Part shown: positions 11,701 through 23,719 of the stretch, piece by piece
Layout: the number at the start of each line of letters is the position of its first letter
Position numbering within the stretch: the first letter of the stretch is position 1
Assembly: GCA_947396885.1 (NCBI GenBank)
Contig: OX377202.1
Span: 83,432,408-83,496,407 of the forward strand
Length of the DNA stretch: 64,000 nucleotides
Source of the DNA: Heligmosomoides polygyrus polygyrus
Lineage: Eukaryota > Nematoda > Chromadorea > Rhabditida > Heligmosomidae
Direction: 5' to 3'
Notes under the pieces: model-generated
The model's input: only the letters and a program-made list of their open reading frames with translations
Told to the model about the DNA's origin: nothing
Database searches by the model: none
Position numbers and translations under genes: made by a program

Positions 11701-14700
11701 GCAGCTAATTGTCAAGCTATAAAGACACTCGAGTTGAAGGAAGAGGTTGATTCCTTGAAGAGGCAGTTGGCAAACGCTCAAAATGACATTCAACGCTTAA
11801 AGGCTTCGGAAGAGGTACACTTGTTCTACAGGAAATGTTAGCAATACTAGTAATTAATAGATAGTCTCTTTAAGAACGGAAAGGAGCACGTGGATCAGCT
11901 GAAATCGGAGATTTCGAAACTGAAGAGAGAACTGATCAGGCAGACATATAGTGGTGAGCTCGACAAAGTCAAGCTCGAGCTTAGTGACGTGAGTTAAGCG
12001 CTGGCTTTTTTGGAGAGCTTTCTACAGTTTCTCTCGTCTGCAGGTGTCGCGTTCTCGCGACGAGTGGCGGGAAGCCAGCTGCCGATTCCGCCGCTATTTC
12101 CAGTGCGCAAAGACGAGACTAGGGCTAGCAGAGAAAGAGCTTCGTAGGAGAGGATTGTTGAATGAGGAAATGAGAATCGCTGTAAGTATAAACCAGTTTC
12201 TTGAATGCGTAGTGGTATTTAGCGCATCGTCATCAGCATATATTTTAGCTTCGATCTGCTTGGACTTCAACGGAGTATGACGTGGATGATAAACGAGGTG
12301 AAGCAGTTTTTTGTCAGAAGCGTTCCTTCGTCTACGTTCGTTTTTCGTCCTTCTTATTGGGAACCTTTATCATGGTCTCCTCCTTCAGAGAATCTCTGTA
12401 ATATTCTAAGAGATGCATCGAACACGTTGGAGGAGCTGGAGAGGGACATTCACGGCGAGCCAGGTAGAATTGGCTGATAATCCTCTACTTAATTCTGAAA
12501 TTACTCATTTATACCAACCATACCGTCGTTCGCTTCAGAGAACCCTGTCGATGATTATCTCATGGACATCACTCAAAAAAGTCGAGCACGTGATGGCTGC
12601 CACGACTCAAATGATACTGCAATGATTTTTGCCCGTAGGTTGTTTCGGACATCTTCGATAAAGATCGCTAGTGTATGGCGAGTGGCGCGGTGACAGCATC
12701 GCTATATGGGCAAGTTCTTGAGCTCCTCTTCACACTCCGCACTGCAAGACTTCCCACACCGTTGCATGAGAAGAGCTAACAGATCTCTTTGTGAGGGTGA
12801 AGTCCGCTGCTTTCTTTTATCTTTTCGCAGTAGTCGTGTTAATGTCGAGTGGAGGTGCATATAAAGAGCCATAAAAGTCGATGATTTTGGTGACCTTTGT
12901 ATCTACTTCACTGCACCATCTGCATCAATAGAAGTACCCCCTTTCTCTAGCTGAGCAAAGGCCTTTTGCGCTTCCACCGGTAGCGAATTTATAGCAGTTA
13001 TCTCCTCAAAATCGCTGTTTCTCCAATTCTCTTGTAGCCAATCCGTTCTTTCAGTCTTGAAGCTTAATATATTTGAAATCCTTATAGTCAAGGGAATGTG
13101 TATTGTCAGAAACCTCAGTGATCGCCTTCCATATTTCTTTTGGTGGCTTCATCGGACCGTTTTGCATGGGACATAATCGTTTCAAAGAGATCAATGGGAA
13201 GTCTTTACGAGGAGTAGTAATGACACAAATATCCCTCTCAGAGTCGATGTCAGAGGAGAAATTCTTTGATTTGCTAAGGAGAGGCGAAGGTCTGTCAGAA
13301 ATTGGTTTCTTATTGTCATTTACTTGTGTATGTTCGCGGAGCTCTCTGATGTCTTATATACATGTAAAAATGAATATGTGAATAGGCGAAACTGCAAGAC
13401 CGTTCCGAAAAAGACTGCGAAAATATTAGAGCCATGCGAGGTCGAAGAAGTTATCCAAAGGATCCACTTTCGAAACACTGAAGCCTTAGCCATCAACAAA
13501 AACGAGTTTCCATTCTGCAGGAGAATCTAACAGATAGGGTAGATAGGATCAAGGAAGCGTTGAAAGCGAATTTTGATGGCTGCTAATAAAGACGCCAACT
13601 TTCGCATGCACCCGCAATCGGTTCGCGTTTCGGGCGTGTCCATACCACGCAAGCCTTACCAGCTCCCCGTGTTGGCGAACTAGTGCCAGATATATTCGAA
13701 AAAGACAAAACACTGCCATTTCTATCGACTGGCCACCAGAACTCAATAGTCCAACTACGCATTCAAATTTCGTTTACGATGTCATTTGAAGATGAAATGC
13801 ATGGCGTATCCTCTGAGGGAGCTTAGTACCGGCGACGTTTGTCCCTCATTTTAGCAGATATTTTCTGCACTCAATCACCATGTGTGGATTGGTTAATTTC
13901 CCAACTGACCTAGTTGGAGGTTCCGGTGCGTACAGATAACTACGTGCAGTGTTGCAGTTGAATTCCTTGGATTCCATAGCTTTCTTTTTGTGCACAGCTG
14001 TTTACTAAAATTCTTCTATACTTTCAGCTCCAGAAGAGCATGTATTCCGAAGCCCGTCACCTATTCAGCCAGAACCAGTTGATGGTACAACTTGGTGTAC
14101 TCATATTTTAATACTTAGCGAATTTAGAAGAAATTTCAGCTGACCAGTCAATGGGATCAGATATAAGTCAGTCAATTCTGAACAGTACCCTCGCCAACAC
14201 CTCGATAGACTACGAGAAGGACGAGAAGATTCAGCGCTTGGAACTAGAGAATAGCCGACTTCATGACCGAGTGAACATTCTATAGTAAGTTCAGCTGCAT
14301 TAATGGAGCCGCGTTTTTTTTTTATGTTTTTCAGAACGTCGAGGGATTTATAATATATTCTGCACCCTCGCATATGCGGTTGACGTTTTCTGCGTCTGAT
14401 CTCCCATCTAAGTTATAGAAAGCTGAAGTTAAGGCGAGCGCTAGAATTCCAACTTCGTAGAAATAATGTGTACTTTTTGCATAAGCCCGGAGCGACTGGT
14501 ATAGAAGATAGAAGCTCTTTAAAGGATGTTTAATTACGACTAAAACTCCAACAGTCCGTGCGACCAAATAGCTCGGAAAGCAGAAGGTACCAGTTCGAGA
14601 CGGCCTGGTGCAAGAGTTTTGAGCTTCACGAGTCATGCTTTTAGCATCCAAATAACCCTTTCTATGTCACGAAAATCTGGCATGATTCAAATTGGGTTGC

Positions 14701-17700
14701 CGCGTCTGATACGATAGTATTGAGCCTCCACCATTGTTTTAAAAGGATTTCCACATGATTTCTGCTTTGACAACTAACTCTTCATCTATTACATTTCAAC
14801 AAGCACTTTTTTGAAGTCATGCCGTAATGGCTCGTTGGAAACGGAAATAGCGCGTTTAAAGTTTTGTTTTAAGTTTTGCGTTTGTTATCCGTACATAGCA
14901 GAGCCTGATTTCGTGGCCAGCAACATTTACACGCTTTTAGCGATCGCGCGCAGAAGTCAATGCTCATGGAAGAACAGAAGCACGATGCTGAACAGAAGTA
15001 TATCCTTCTGGAGAAGAATGTGGCGAATATTTTGGTACGTTGCCGGCTCTTAGGCGTAATTTATACTTCAGCTGCTCACTGCACTGCCTGTGTCTCTCTG
15101 AGTAATTGCTAATTTCTCAACTGTTTCATTTAGGGAGAGTTCAATTCCTTGCGTTCCGCCTGCGCAAAGAAACTTTTCGACGTCGTTGACTCTACTTCTC
15201 AAGGAAGGTCTGCAGAGATCATGAAGCGAATCCAAGACCTGAATGACGCGTGAGCATTTTAATACTTAAGAGCACTAGAAACGCAGCTCTTCCAAGGGAA
15301 TCATTCAAGTAATTTTACTGGTTCAGTGTCGAGTCATTGCAAGGACATCTGGGTAATGCGCGATTGGAAGCCGAACAGGCTAAAAAAGAAGTGGAGTCGT
15401 TGAAGAGTGAGCGCAATGCACTTATCAAGAAGGTTGAGCACCTGTAAGTTTGATTCGATCTTTTCTTCGTTATTGATTACACAGGTCTTAATGTAGACGT
15501 TTCAGTAGCAGTACAGCAGAGGATCTGAGAAAAACACTGCGGGAGGAAAACGAAGCACGCTCTGCACTTACAAGGTAGGCAGGCTTGCGCGCTATTGGGT
15601 GAGGTGAGCTCGATTCATGTTTGATCCTCTAGAATTGTGGAAGGCAAGGATGCTGAATTGTTGCTGTCACAAGAGGAGGTCATGTCACTGCAGGATGAAG
15701 TGAGGACGCTGAAGAGTGACCTTGCTGAGGTACAGTAGTTCAGTAAAATTCCAATTCTCGTTTGATCATCCAAGGGGAATTTTCCCTTAAACGTAAAGGT
15801 CGCTTTGTTGTTAAAGGTAGTTCCACCTTCGAAGCCTTAACGGTAATTATAGAATCTGAATAGATAATTCCTTTGCCATCACCCAGCCGCGCGTAGCGCA
15901 GTCCAGTCGGTAGAGATGCCGGCTGCTGCGCGCAAACGATACCAGGTTCTTGGTTAAGATTTCCCGCCCAGGCCAACCAAGTCTTCCATCCCTTCGGGGT
16001 CTGTCAATTGGTACCAGACTTGTTTGGGAAGGATAAGGCGCTAAATTCTTCATCGACTGGTCACCGCAAGTCTTTGTATGGCCAAATACGCATTCTGATC
16101 GCCTCGACATCCCGTAGAAGTAGAATGCGTGGCGCATTATAAAGCATCCCAAAAGCGCTTGAGTAATGTTGTTCCTTACCCTTTCTCCTTCATAGACTAC
16201 TCAATTTCCAGCCTTTTCTCACGTCCAACGTCGCCCAGTTCTCTCTGCTACTCGTAATGTACGTGGGCGTTGGTTATCCCTCCTCTTTCCAGCAACCCGC
16301 CTTTTCGTAGTCTTTTAGCCTTTTGGATGGGTTCCTGCGATAAAGTGTTATACCAATCTTGGTCACGCTAAAGAAAACGCTCGTCGATTACAAAATCCGC
16401 TACAAAGTCTTCCTCTCTACCCCTAAATGAAACGAAGATGTCAAGGCTGGGTTGAACGTCGGCCTCTCAAAGCTTATCTTCTTAGTCTTCTCAGTGGTAG
16501 AGTTTGAGATACCCGAGTATTTCTTGATGGTGATCCATGTCCCCAGTATCTCATCAGGTTGAATATAACCATAACGTACCTTCTACGTCTGCCAAGGCGC
16601 ATGGCATCGCATTCGGAGGGGGCGCCTGCTATCGTGCACATTGGATTCCAGCTTCTTGGTTCTCGTCCAGGGCAACTGAGCACATACCCTCGGGGTCTGT
16701 GAATTGGTACCAGACTTGTCTGGGAAAGGCAAAACACTGACTTGTTCATTGGCTGGCAACCGCAACTCATTGTGTAGGCCAAATACGCACTCAAATTGCC
16801 TCCATGATATGCCGTAGATGTAGAATGCGTGGCGCATCCAAACACCGTTTAACTAACACGCCATCTGATCCTTTAACGAATCTTATAGAGCTCGTTCCAG
16901 TAGGGGATCAGACAGCAGGGCAAGCGTTGGACTGGTCAATGATTCAATTCTCCTTTTTACTAGTGATGGTTTTCAGGACTCGTTCTGTACGAACAGAGCG
17001 GGAAATCTGAATATAATCTTGAGAAATAAACGTCACATACTATCCGAGCTCAATTAAACACGACTCTTCGTATATGTCGCACAGAAACTTCCTCTTTTAA
17101 CTCCTCTCTTCAAGTAAAAGATGGTTCACCGAAGGTTGTTTGGATAGTCTTTAATGAGAAGGGAGAAAGCCTCTGTGCTGAAATAATTTATGGTATCATC
17201 CTACTCCCTATCGAACGGACGCGTACAACTTCCGTTCGACTTCCGTTCTCTCCTGTCGCGCTCAGTGTACTTTAGTAGGCTGTTCATACCTGAGGGGTAT
17301 GAAGAGCGTCAGGCTTTCGTTTACGGTCTCATCAAGAAATCCTACCAAAGATTTGGTGTGCACCCAAATGCTATTGTGTTACTTTGACATCTGGCAGGAT
17401 CCAGTCGGATTATGACTCGTGTGCAGCGGGTGTCGGTGAAATTTTTTACGTCAACAATTAAGTAACTACCTCACTTAATTTTCGACGACTTGACATGCAA
17501 TAGTGTCTCTGATCCTCAAAAACGAAGCTCGGAACTTCGGAGGCTTTTTTCTCGTTTTCATGATCAGTCTCACCACGAGCAAACCTTTGAGCACGGAACC
17601 GAACGTTTTTCTCCTTTACTGTCTTTGGGACGCTCTTAGAGCCCCCTAGGCCTCTAGTTTCCTCCTGTCTCTAGTTCGATGACCAGGTTGACTTCCTCAT

Positions 17701-20700
17701 CTGGACACTATCAAAACAAAAAGTCCCCTGCACGTGTTGGCTTATGTAAATATCCAGGGTGGTCCAAACTCATCCCCTCCATCTAGCTGTGGGATTCCAG
17801 GGCTTTCATCTCACGGTGAAAAAATTCGACCCTCGGGTAGTGCAGATGAATTAGAATACTATTGAAAAGTCCAAACTTTCAGCAGATGTTCCGAAAACGT
17901 GGTTTTCTAGGCTCGCTCTAAAATTGAACAGATGGAGATACGGCTGAGGAATGTGGCGAGGGAGCCCACCGATGCTGGAGATGAGACGCAGATTTTTCAT
18001 CTTCGCAACAATCCTTTACAATGTGCAATGGATGAGCTGGGAGAGGCTGAGCGTCTCCGAAAGAGAAGAGCCGTATGTTTTTACATTCTATGTGTTTTTA
18101 TGTTTATCATATGTATCCAGTCGTCTGGCGCGTGTGGTGCAGTCGGAGTTGCCGGCTATCGTGGCGCCCGATACCAGGTTCTTAGTTCGGATTTCCCGCC
18201 AAGCCAAACCAAGTCTTCCACCCCTCCGGGGTCGGTGAATTGGTGGTGGAGTAACGTTGCCCTTTATCCTTATTTATTTATTTATTTATTTAACATATTT
18301 AACATGCACCAAAAGTGCGCTTGAACACAACAAACTAAAAATAAAAACGCAGTAACCACAAAACATTTCTTGTGCGGCGTTAGTAACAACAACATTGACA
18401 ACGTTAGATCGTGAGACATCACTATGAATACGCTAAGGTAGGAGATCTAATCTTTCCTAAGGATTTGGAGTTTCAGATCAAAGTACTAGCTCAAATTTTG
18501 AAAAATATGGCAAATGAAGTAGAATTAGGTCGAAATACTTAAACAAAATGTTGAGGCAAAGCAGTTTATCATAGGCTTCAGAAGTGAGAAGCTTGAAGTT
18601 CAGTATAGCTATGGTGTGATTCCGAGTGAGTGAAGAAATCACTTTCGAGCAACTTTTTGAGAGCGAAGCACCTTGGAGTTTGGTCTAATTTCCGAGCATA
18701 CCAAGGCGAGTAACCAGCCACATTAAGCTTCCTCTCGGTATTGCTTCCATAGGAACTGAACTTGCCAAGAGTCACTCCGACGAATATGTCTACATAAATG
18801 AAATTAAAACAAAAACGATGATAAAAAGGTAAGAAAAAGCGTGTATATAACGAAGTGCTTTGCACTGAAAACCCAATTACCATTATTATTAGAGCACTGA
18901 AACCCCAATTACCATTATTAACCGCAAACATAGTGATATCAACAAATAGCATAATCAACAAGAAACAAACGAGCTCAGTCTATTAGCGTAAAAATGCATG
19001 TGAAAGTATCCTTGCGTTCTGCGCAGGCGAAGTTTCATTACGATGCACTAGTCCTGATGTCTGCCGTTAACCTTCGCACACTGTAACAAAGTAGTGTGAG
19101 ATCCTTATCCTTATCCAGTGGTCTTATTGCATGTGCGGTTTCCCGAGCTTCATTGTAACCTTGCTTTGCTCAATGGGGTCATCAGAGGTCACATTTGGCA
19201 AATAATTTGACTAGCGAATTTGCACTGTGGTGGATTTCTATGGGATGATCCTTAACTAAAAATTGGCTATTCGTAATCCGTAATCTCATATATAGTAGTC
19301 GTGTAATTATTCTGAGTTCTCCTACCTATCACCTCCTCTACACTTGTTTCTTATTTTGTGATGGAATACCGGTTTTTGTTGTTGTTGTTGGTATGCTACA
19401 ATGAATTAGGCTTTATTTTGCAAAGTCTGTGAGGCATTAAGCGATATAACTATGAAGACTAGCGTTGCTCATCTCCTCTCGGAATACGCCAACACTTTTA
19501 TATGTTGTCATGAAACGTCTCATTCGCATGCAATTTCGTGCCAACTCAATTACCACTATGGCGCAATGACTTCCTCTTCCCATGACTCGACGTCTGTTTT
19601 CGGCCAGCAAGTGACTCAGGTATGCTACCATCAGGGCCTTCACATTCGTCGGACAAAGAATGTAGAATAAGTACTTTAACAGTATGGATTTTCCACATCA
19701 AACATGGTAAAAAATCAGTTTTGATGAAATTTTTTCTGATTTTGCAAGATACATCGAAATCCCTCATAGAAAAGGTTGCAAATCTCTACCACTTGCTGTA
19801 GAACTGTGTAGCTACATCCAATATCTTCCTCTTCTATGCCACACGACCCTTGTTTTGGAAAAAAGTTTTTCCCCTCCTTAACACGGTGTTACCTTTTGAT
19901 CCCAGTGTTTTTCTTGGACAGCAACTTACTTTACTGAAGGGCGACATTCACTGTCTTGCGTACTCTGCTTATTCCACTACTCGAGCTCAAATTTTCCTAC
20001 TGTGATTTGTTGTTCCTACTGTTCGAGTGTATGCCCCACATCGAACCGAACTTCGGATCCCGTCAAGGCTATCTTAGCTTTCCATTGCTCCGGTTTAGGC
20101 GAATTGAAACCTTAACCACTCTTGTCTCTAGAAGATAAATCACTCACTCTTCTCCCGAACGAGCAACGGGGGGCAACGGGTGCCCATAGCATTGGCGAAA
20201 TACGCATTTAAACTGTTTCTATAACGTCAGATGTCAATTGAATGGTTGGTGCATTTAAAGAGGAGTCGACTACACCTACCATTATCCTTTTCCCATAAGG
20301 GTAAAGATAAGGGACAATGCTATCAATCCTTTTGGGATTCTCTTCACATCCTACGAGATGTAGTAGAAGCAGTTTGACTTTTTTCGGCAACACGTATTTG
20401 GCCTAAAAATAATATGTGGTGACCAGCTGATGGGCAAATCAGTGTTTTATCCTTCTGAGGCAAGTCTGATAGTCTGATATCTGATACTCCTATCAGTATG
20501 GAAGGCTCGTTTGATCTGGATGGGACCCGAAGCAAGAACCCTCGATACGGTGACAGTCGAGTCTAGTGCAGCGCTATAAGGCACCCGTTTATCTTCGACC
20601 TTGAAAATGCTACTCCAAACAACATAATCGAGTAAATAATCTGTTTTTCTTAAGGATACAACCATGGACGACGAATCTATTCAATCAAAACGAGCAAGAG

Positions 20701-22217
20701 AGGAGCAGATTATGGCGTTGGAAGCTCAGTTGAGGAAGAGTGAGCGCGAGAAAGAGGAGACTATACGGCTTCAGGCGGGTCTCACTAAGAAGTACAGGTA
20801 CGGCATCTGATTCTCTTTCTGACCAATTGGTTGTTCTCGGAGCGAACGACAAAGCGAATTGTGCTGTCTTGAATCTTACCATATCCCAATGTACTCAATT
20901 ATTGTCTGAACTGGTTTTGTTTCATCGCGTCAAAAAGGGAGCGAATCCCCTCTTATATTATGTGTATTGAATGTAACACTTAGCAGAAAGATTCCTATTG
21001 AAATTCTAGATGTCTAGTTTCGTCTTTTTTCTCTCCCATTTTGTTTCAAGAGTAGGCTTCAGAATCAGCGCGCCTTTGATTTTTCCTTAATCGTTTGATT
21101 AGATAACCTTTTCCGAGCTGCATAAGCTTGGTCATATCACACCAATGACAACCGGCACCTCCTCCGAGACTACGCTCCGAATAAAACCTCGTAATATCAG
21201 CGTAAAAACCTCGGTAATAGACACTTGATCCTTAAAGAAAATGACTTCAAACGATCAGTTCTCTTTTCTTTTTGCAAGGATTGTTCAAGGTTCATTGTAT
21301 TCAAATCGGCACTAGTTGTTAATCTGGCCTACATGAGAGGAGGGGGAGGAACGCGGTAGCCAATCATAGCCGACAGGATCACCGACCGAATATGAGTCAG
21401 CCAATCAGGGCGTCGATCGCACATATCCATTTGGTTGGATCGCCTATTCGATATGACCTGATGGAATGCTGCGTTTTTGTCTATGCCTACCACAACATTG
21501 AAATAGTACTTTATGCGGATGAATAAGCACTTCTATAGGATGTACATGTGGGATGATTTTTGGAAGAAAACATAATACACGATGAAAACGAAACCAAAGT
21601 GGAACAAGGAGCAGCTCCCAGCTCCCATCTGCCGTCTGTTCACCTAATTAGTCCACAAAGTCTAGGGTGTTTCTGTTTTGAAGAAAGAACATCGAGGGAT
21701 TCTTTCCAACGCGTAATAACTGATTTCTTGTTGAGAATAATTAACATTCGAGTATCTGTAATTCTGCTGGTTTCAGGGACATGACTAGAACTCTGACCGG
21801 GTATCAGATCAAGCTGAAAGATGTTGACGAAGGAATCTGCTATGTTAACAGTATATACGACGAGCTGGAAAAGCAGTTTGTGTTCAAAGTAAGCTACGCT
21901 CTGACGGACTTCTTTGATAGGCAAGTTGAACAGCATTTGTAACTCGACCTAGATCAATGCGGAAACGGGAATAGTCGATCTTCTGGATGTCGGGCAAGAC
22001 GTACAATCACAAGGCCTTCTTTGGGAAGAGGAGATGCGAAGGTATTTAGCTGCGGAGTGCATACTGCCTGAGACATGATGATTATTCTTGAAGGTACATT
22101 GGTGAGCGACACTCCATTCCCGGCTTTCTGGCCGCAGTCACTCTTCAGCTCGAGGCAAGGCGAAATTTGGAAGACGTGGAGCGTACGCAGACGTTCAGTG
22201 TTCTCCACGGCGAATAA
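8778..22217 (+). CDS. mdf-1: MAD1/MDF-1 spindle assembly checkpoint protein (19 exons)
   Basis: Exons 8778-8852, 11467-11605, 11705-11814, 11875-11988, 12044-12181, 12391-12463, 12539-12634, 14028-14084, 14140-14284, 14941-15034, 15134-15249, 15327-15443, 15506-15574, 15633-15729, 17911-18072, 20655-20797, 21777-21888, 21953-22041 and 22094-22217. Phases match throughout and give about 689 residues. The middle is heptad-rich coiled coil. 'TQIFHLRNNP' matches the conserved MAD1 'TKVLHxxxNP' segment. The C-terminal RWD-like domain is clear: 'RDMTRTLTGYQI', then 'YIGERHSIPGFLAAVTLQLE'. MAD1 sits at unattached kinetochores and nuclear pores and templates MAD2 conversion. Exon 1 (acidic, 'SDDDEDEPSE') is the least certain, because the exon at 11467 also begins with ATG directly after an acceptor. 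The acceptor at 12391 is chosen by phase. Introns contain SINEs and other repeats. Confidence 0.9.
8898..9180 (+). mobile_element. tRNA-derived SINE copy (family S), diverged
   Basis: Recognisable blocks in order are AGGTAGCGTAGTCG, GGTGCCGG, TTCTTGGTTCGGGGTTCGCC, CTAACCAAGTGTTCCC, GTTCATCGGCTGG and, after a gap, CGCGTGGCGCATCC near 9158-9171. In mdf-1 intron 1. Confidence 0.6.
9720..11290. repeat. Large imperfect inverted repeat (arms about 420 bp) in mdf-1 intron 1
   Basis: Sequence at about 9720-10150 reappears inverted at about 10870-11290. Paired landmarks: GGATACCAGGTGACC at 9728 with GGTCACCTGGTATC at 11270; GGCAGATC...GCAAAAAT (reverse of 10010-10040) with GGCCGATT...GCAAAAATG at 10977; and the CTACATAGAG-type block next to them. 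The loop is about 700 bp and holds one acidic minus-strand open frame (10420-10595) without a known domain. It could be a foldback element or two opposed copies of one repeat. Confidence 0.6.
12903..13345 (-). CDS. Possible nested antisense gene, two exons, unknown product (partial)
   Basis: On the minus strand, exon 13345-13114 is joined by a 58-nt GT...CAAG intron to 13055-12903, phase 0 to phase 0, ending in TAG. The reading contains 'SERDICVITTPRKDFPLISL' and 'NGPMKPPKEIWKAITE', then 'TERTDWLQENWRNSDFEEIT', with balanced composition and no low complexity over about 127 codons. The overlapping plus strand has only short open frames. It lies inside the mdf-1 intron between exons 12539-12634 and 14028-14084. 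No family is recognised. The first exon(s) and start codon were not found, so it may be a relic of a gene or transposon. Confidence 0.35.
13588..13818 (+). mobile_element. tRNA-derived SINE copy (family S), diverged
   Basis: Body and tail blocks are recognisable: ACGCAAGCCTTACC, GTGTTGGCGAACTAGTGCCA, ACAAAACACTGCC, TCGACTGGCCACC, TACGCATTCAAATT and AATGCATGGCGTATCC. The tRNA-like head is degraded. Confidence 0.55.
15885..16155 (+). mobile_element. tRNA-derived SINE copy (family S), near full length
   Basis: Starts CGCGTAGCGCAGTCCAGTCG (A box), then GATGCCGGCTGC and TTCTTGGTTAAGATTTCCCG (B-box region), CAACCAAGTCTTCCATCCC, TGGTACCAGACTTGTTTGGG, GGCCAAATACGCATTC and AAGTAGAATGCGTGGCGCAT. About 270 bp, in the mdf-1 intron 15730-17910, 430 bp before another copy. 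Confidence 0.85.
16585..16853 (+). mobile_element. tRNA-derived SINE copy (family S), near full length
   Basis: Same block order as the copy at 15.9 kb: CATCGCATTCGGAGGGGGCG, TTCTTGGTTCTCGTCC, TGGTACCAGACTTGTCTGGG, CAAAACACTGACTTGTTC, GCCAAATACGCACTC and GTAGAATGCGTGGCGCATCC. Lies in the same mdf-1 intron and orientation. Confidence 0.85.
18118..18245 (+). mobile_element. tRNA-derived SINE copy (family S), 3'-truncated
   Basis: Head and body only: TGTGGTGCAGTCGGAG, ATACCAGGTTCTTAGTTCGG, AACCAAGTCTTCCACCCCTC and GGGGTCGGTGAATTGGT. It stops abruptly where a reverse-oriented retroposon tail begins at 18263. Confidence 0.75.
18255..18420 (-). mobile_element. 3' end of a non-LTR retroposon, reverse orientation
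   Basis: The minus strand shows GCGCACTTTTGGTGC (hairpin-forming), a short spacer and a (TAAA)n tail, seen as ATTTATTTATTTATTTATTT at 18268-18290 on the plus strand. Upstream limits are unclear; the sequence up to about 18960 may belong to it. In an mdf-1 intron. Confidence 0.5.
20335..20575 (-). mobile_element. tRNA-derived SINE copy (family S), diverged
   Basis: The minus strand carries the family blocks in degraded form: GCACTAGACTCGACTGTC near the head, GGTTCTTGCTTCGGGTCCC, CAGACTTGCCTCAGAAGG, AAACACTGATTTGCCC, CAGCTGGTCACCACA and GGCCAAATACGTGTTG. A separate tail fragment in the opposite sense may lie at 20185-20245. Confidence 0.6.
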
Positions 22218-22369
22218 GCCTAACCTTTTCTTGATGCACGTATATTGGTCACTTGTGCTTTGTCTCCGTTTTATGCCTTTCTCACCTAAATTTTATGATG
22301 TCCTTATGTTTAGAAGGTGATTTGATCTCCATTATATTCCGTGCGTGGAGTTAACTTTCCAAATCGTTC

Positions 22370-22376
22370 AAATAAA
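22370..22376 (+). terminator. Probable poly(A) signal of mdf-1
   Basis: AATAAA follows the mdf-1 stop codon by about 155 bp. No other gene is open between them. Confidence 0.5.
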
Positions 22377-22754
22377 GTTTAAAGACCAAAACGAATCCCT
22401 TGTATCTTTGGATAACGTGCGGGGATGTTCCGTGACACCGAGTCGACTGCACGGAAAAAGCCGATTACTTTCAATTTACAACTGATGGACAAACATAACT
22501 GCAGTCTATTGATGACTTGCTTATCTGTTTATTTATAGTGGACCAGCTTTCCGTGCGGCCTCTCGGCCACACCGACGGCTTCGCCGTGGCAATTACTTTT
22601 CATCATCAATTGTAGCTGCCACCTATGTCATGGTTGCCTCAGGAAGAAGATCTTAACTAAGTCGATTAGGGCAAGTTAGAAAAAAGCGAAAAAAATGGAC
22701 GACATCCACAAAAACATTATTTGCCCAATATCGATTGATGGCGATCGACAGTTC

Positions 22755-22975
22755 AAAAACGAACTTCAGATTCGTGTTCAGCGACCTTGATTACCACTAG
22801 CACTGAAATTTCGTGCCGCTTGAACGCCATCCTCAAAAAATCGATAATGCCGATCGATATCGATTGATCAACTCCAGATTCGTGTTCAGCGACCTCGATT
22901 ACTCCCACGGCTGAAGCTTCGTGCCGCTTGAACGCCATCCTCAAAAATCGACAATATTGATTGATATCGATTGCC
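22755..22975. repeat. Direct tandem duplication of about 105 bp
   Basis: Two adjacent copies share CAGATTCGTGTTCAGCGACC, TTCGTGCCGCTTGAACGCCA and TCCTCAAAAATCGA, ending in ATCGATATCGATTGAT-type palindromes. No coding signal. Confidence 0.75.
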
Positions 22976-23013
22976 TCCAAGAACCCCTACCGTCAATGAT
23001 CATCTAAATGCCC

Positions 23014-23157
23014 AGGCACGGTTGCCGACGTGTTCGGCACGTCTACGGCTCGCCTGGCACTGTTGCCGACGTGTTCGGCGCATCTACGGCTCGCCATGCG
23101 CGGTCGCCGACGTGTTCGGCACGTCTACAGCTCGCCATGCGCGGTTGCCGACGTGTT
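23014..23157. repeat. GC-rich 41-bp tandem repeat, about 3.4 copies
   Basis: The unit contains GGTTGCCGACGTGTTCGGCA and CGTCTACGGCTCGCCATGCG, repeated with few changes; the last copy is truncated. It is far richer in GC than its surroundings. It could in principle encode a repeat peptide but sits in no identifiable gene. Confidence 0.8.
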
Positions 23158-23719
23158 ACTTAACCTTCCATCGGCTGCTAGGTGGAGAATACTCCACTAT
23201 CCTCGTGGGTATCTCTTTACCTTTTTTTTTACAGAGACTCTAGGTTTGGGAAGTCCCTTACCAGCGAAGAGCTTAGCGCTCGGGTCGAGCAGACGGAATA
23301 GCTAGCTGGTAGAGCACGTTTACTGCGGCAGGTAATACGAATAAGGATTTTATATGGAAGAGGTTGCATAGCAGAGGCTGAGTTAGAGGAGAAGGGAAAA
23401 GGTCAAACAGGCCTTTTCCTTCGAGACGCTCTCGTGAGCAGGAGAGGACGAGCTGTATTTAACAGCAGTGAGCTCGCCTACGCACCTGTAACGGGCGGGG
23501 CGATGACATGCTGACGTTAAGATCATCGACGACGACGGTATTTCGGCCGGCCCCAGAAAAGGTTCGTGATGCCTCAAACACAACGTTTTCTACATATATA
23601 AGTAAGAGATCTTCACATTTCGGCAGTGCGGCTTGATGCCTTTGGCGTTGAAGTTTTCGAAGGTGATGTCGTTTCCCATAATGGTGGCTTGTCGTGTAAG
23701 AGGTGAAACACTTCGGCAG

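Noticed and set aside
14331..14651. Minus-strand 106-codon frame in an mdf-1 intron
   Set aside because: No domain and no phase-matched partner with the nested antisense candidate.
17490..17560. Short match to the RTE fragment at 56.7 kb (CGAAGCTCGGAAC...CGGAGGC)
   Set aside because: Probably a tiny RTE remnant, but too short to annotate as an element.
22981..23305. Open frames through the GC-rich 41-bp repeat
   Set aside because: Openness follows from the repeat unit length and composition; no gene context. The DNA repeat is not of CRISPR form (no spacers).
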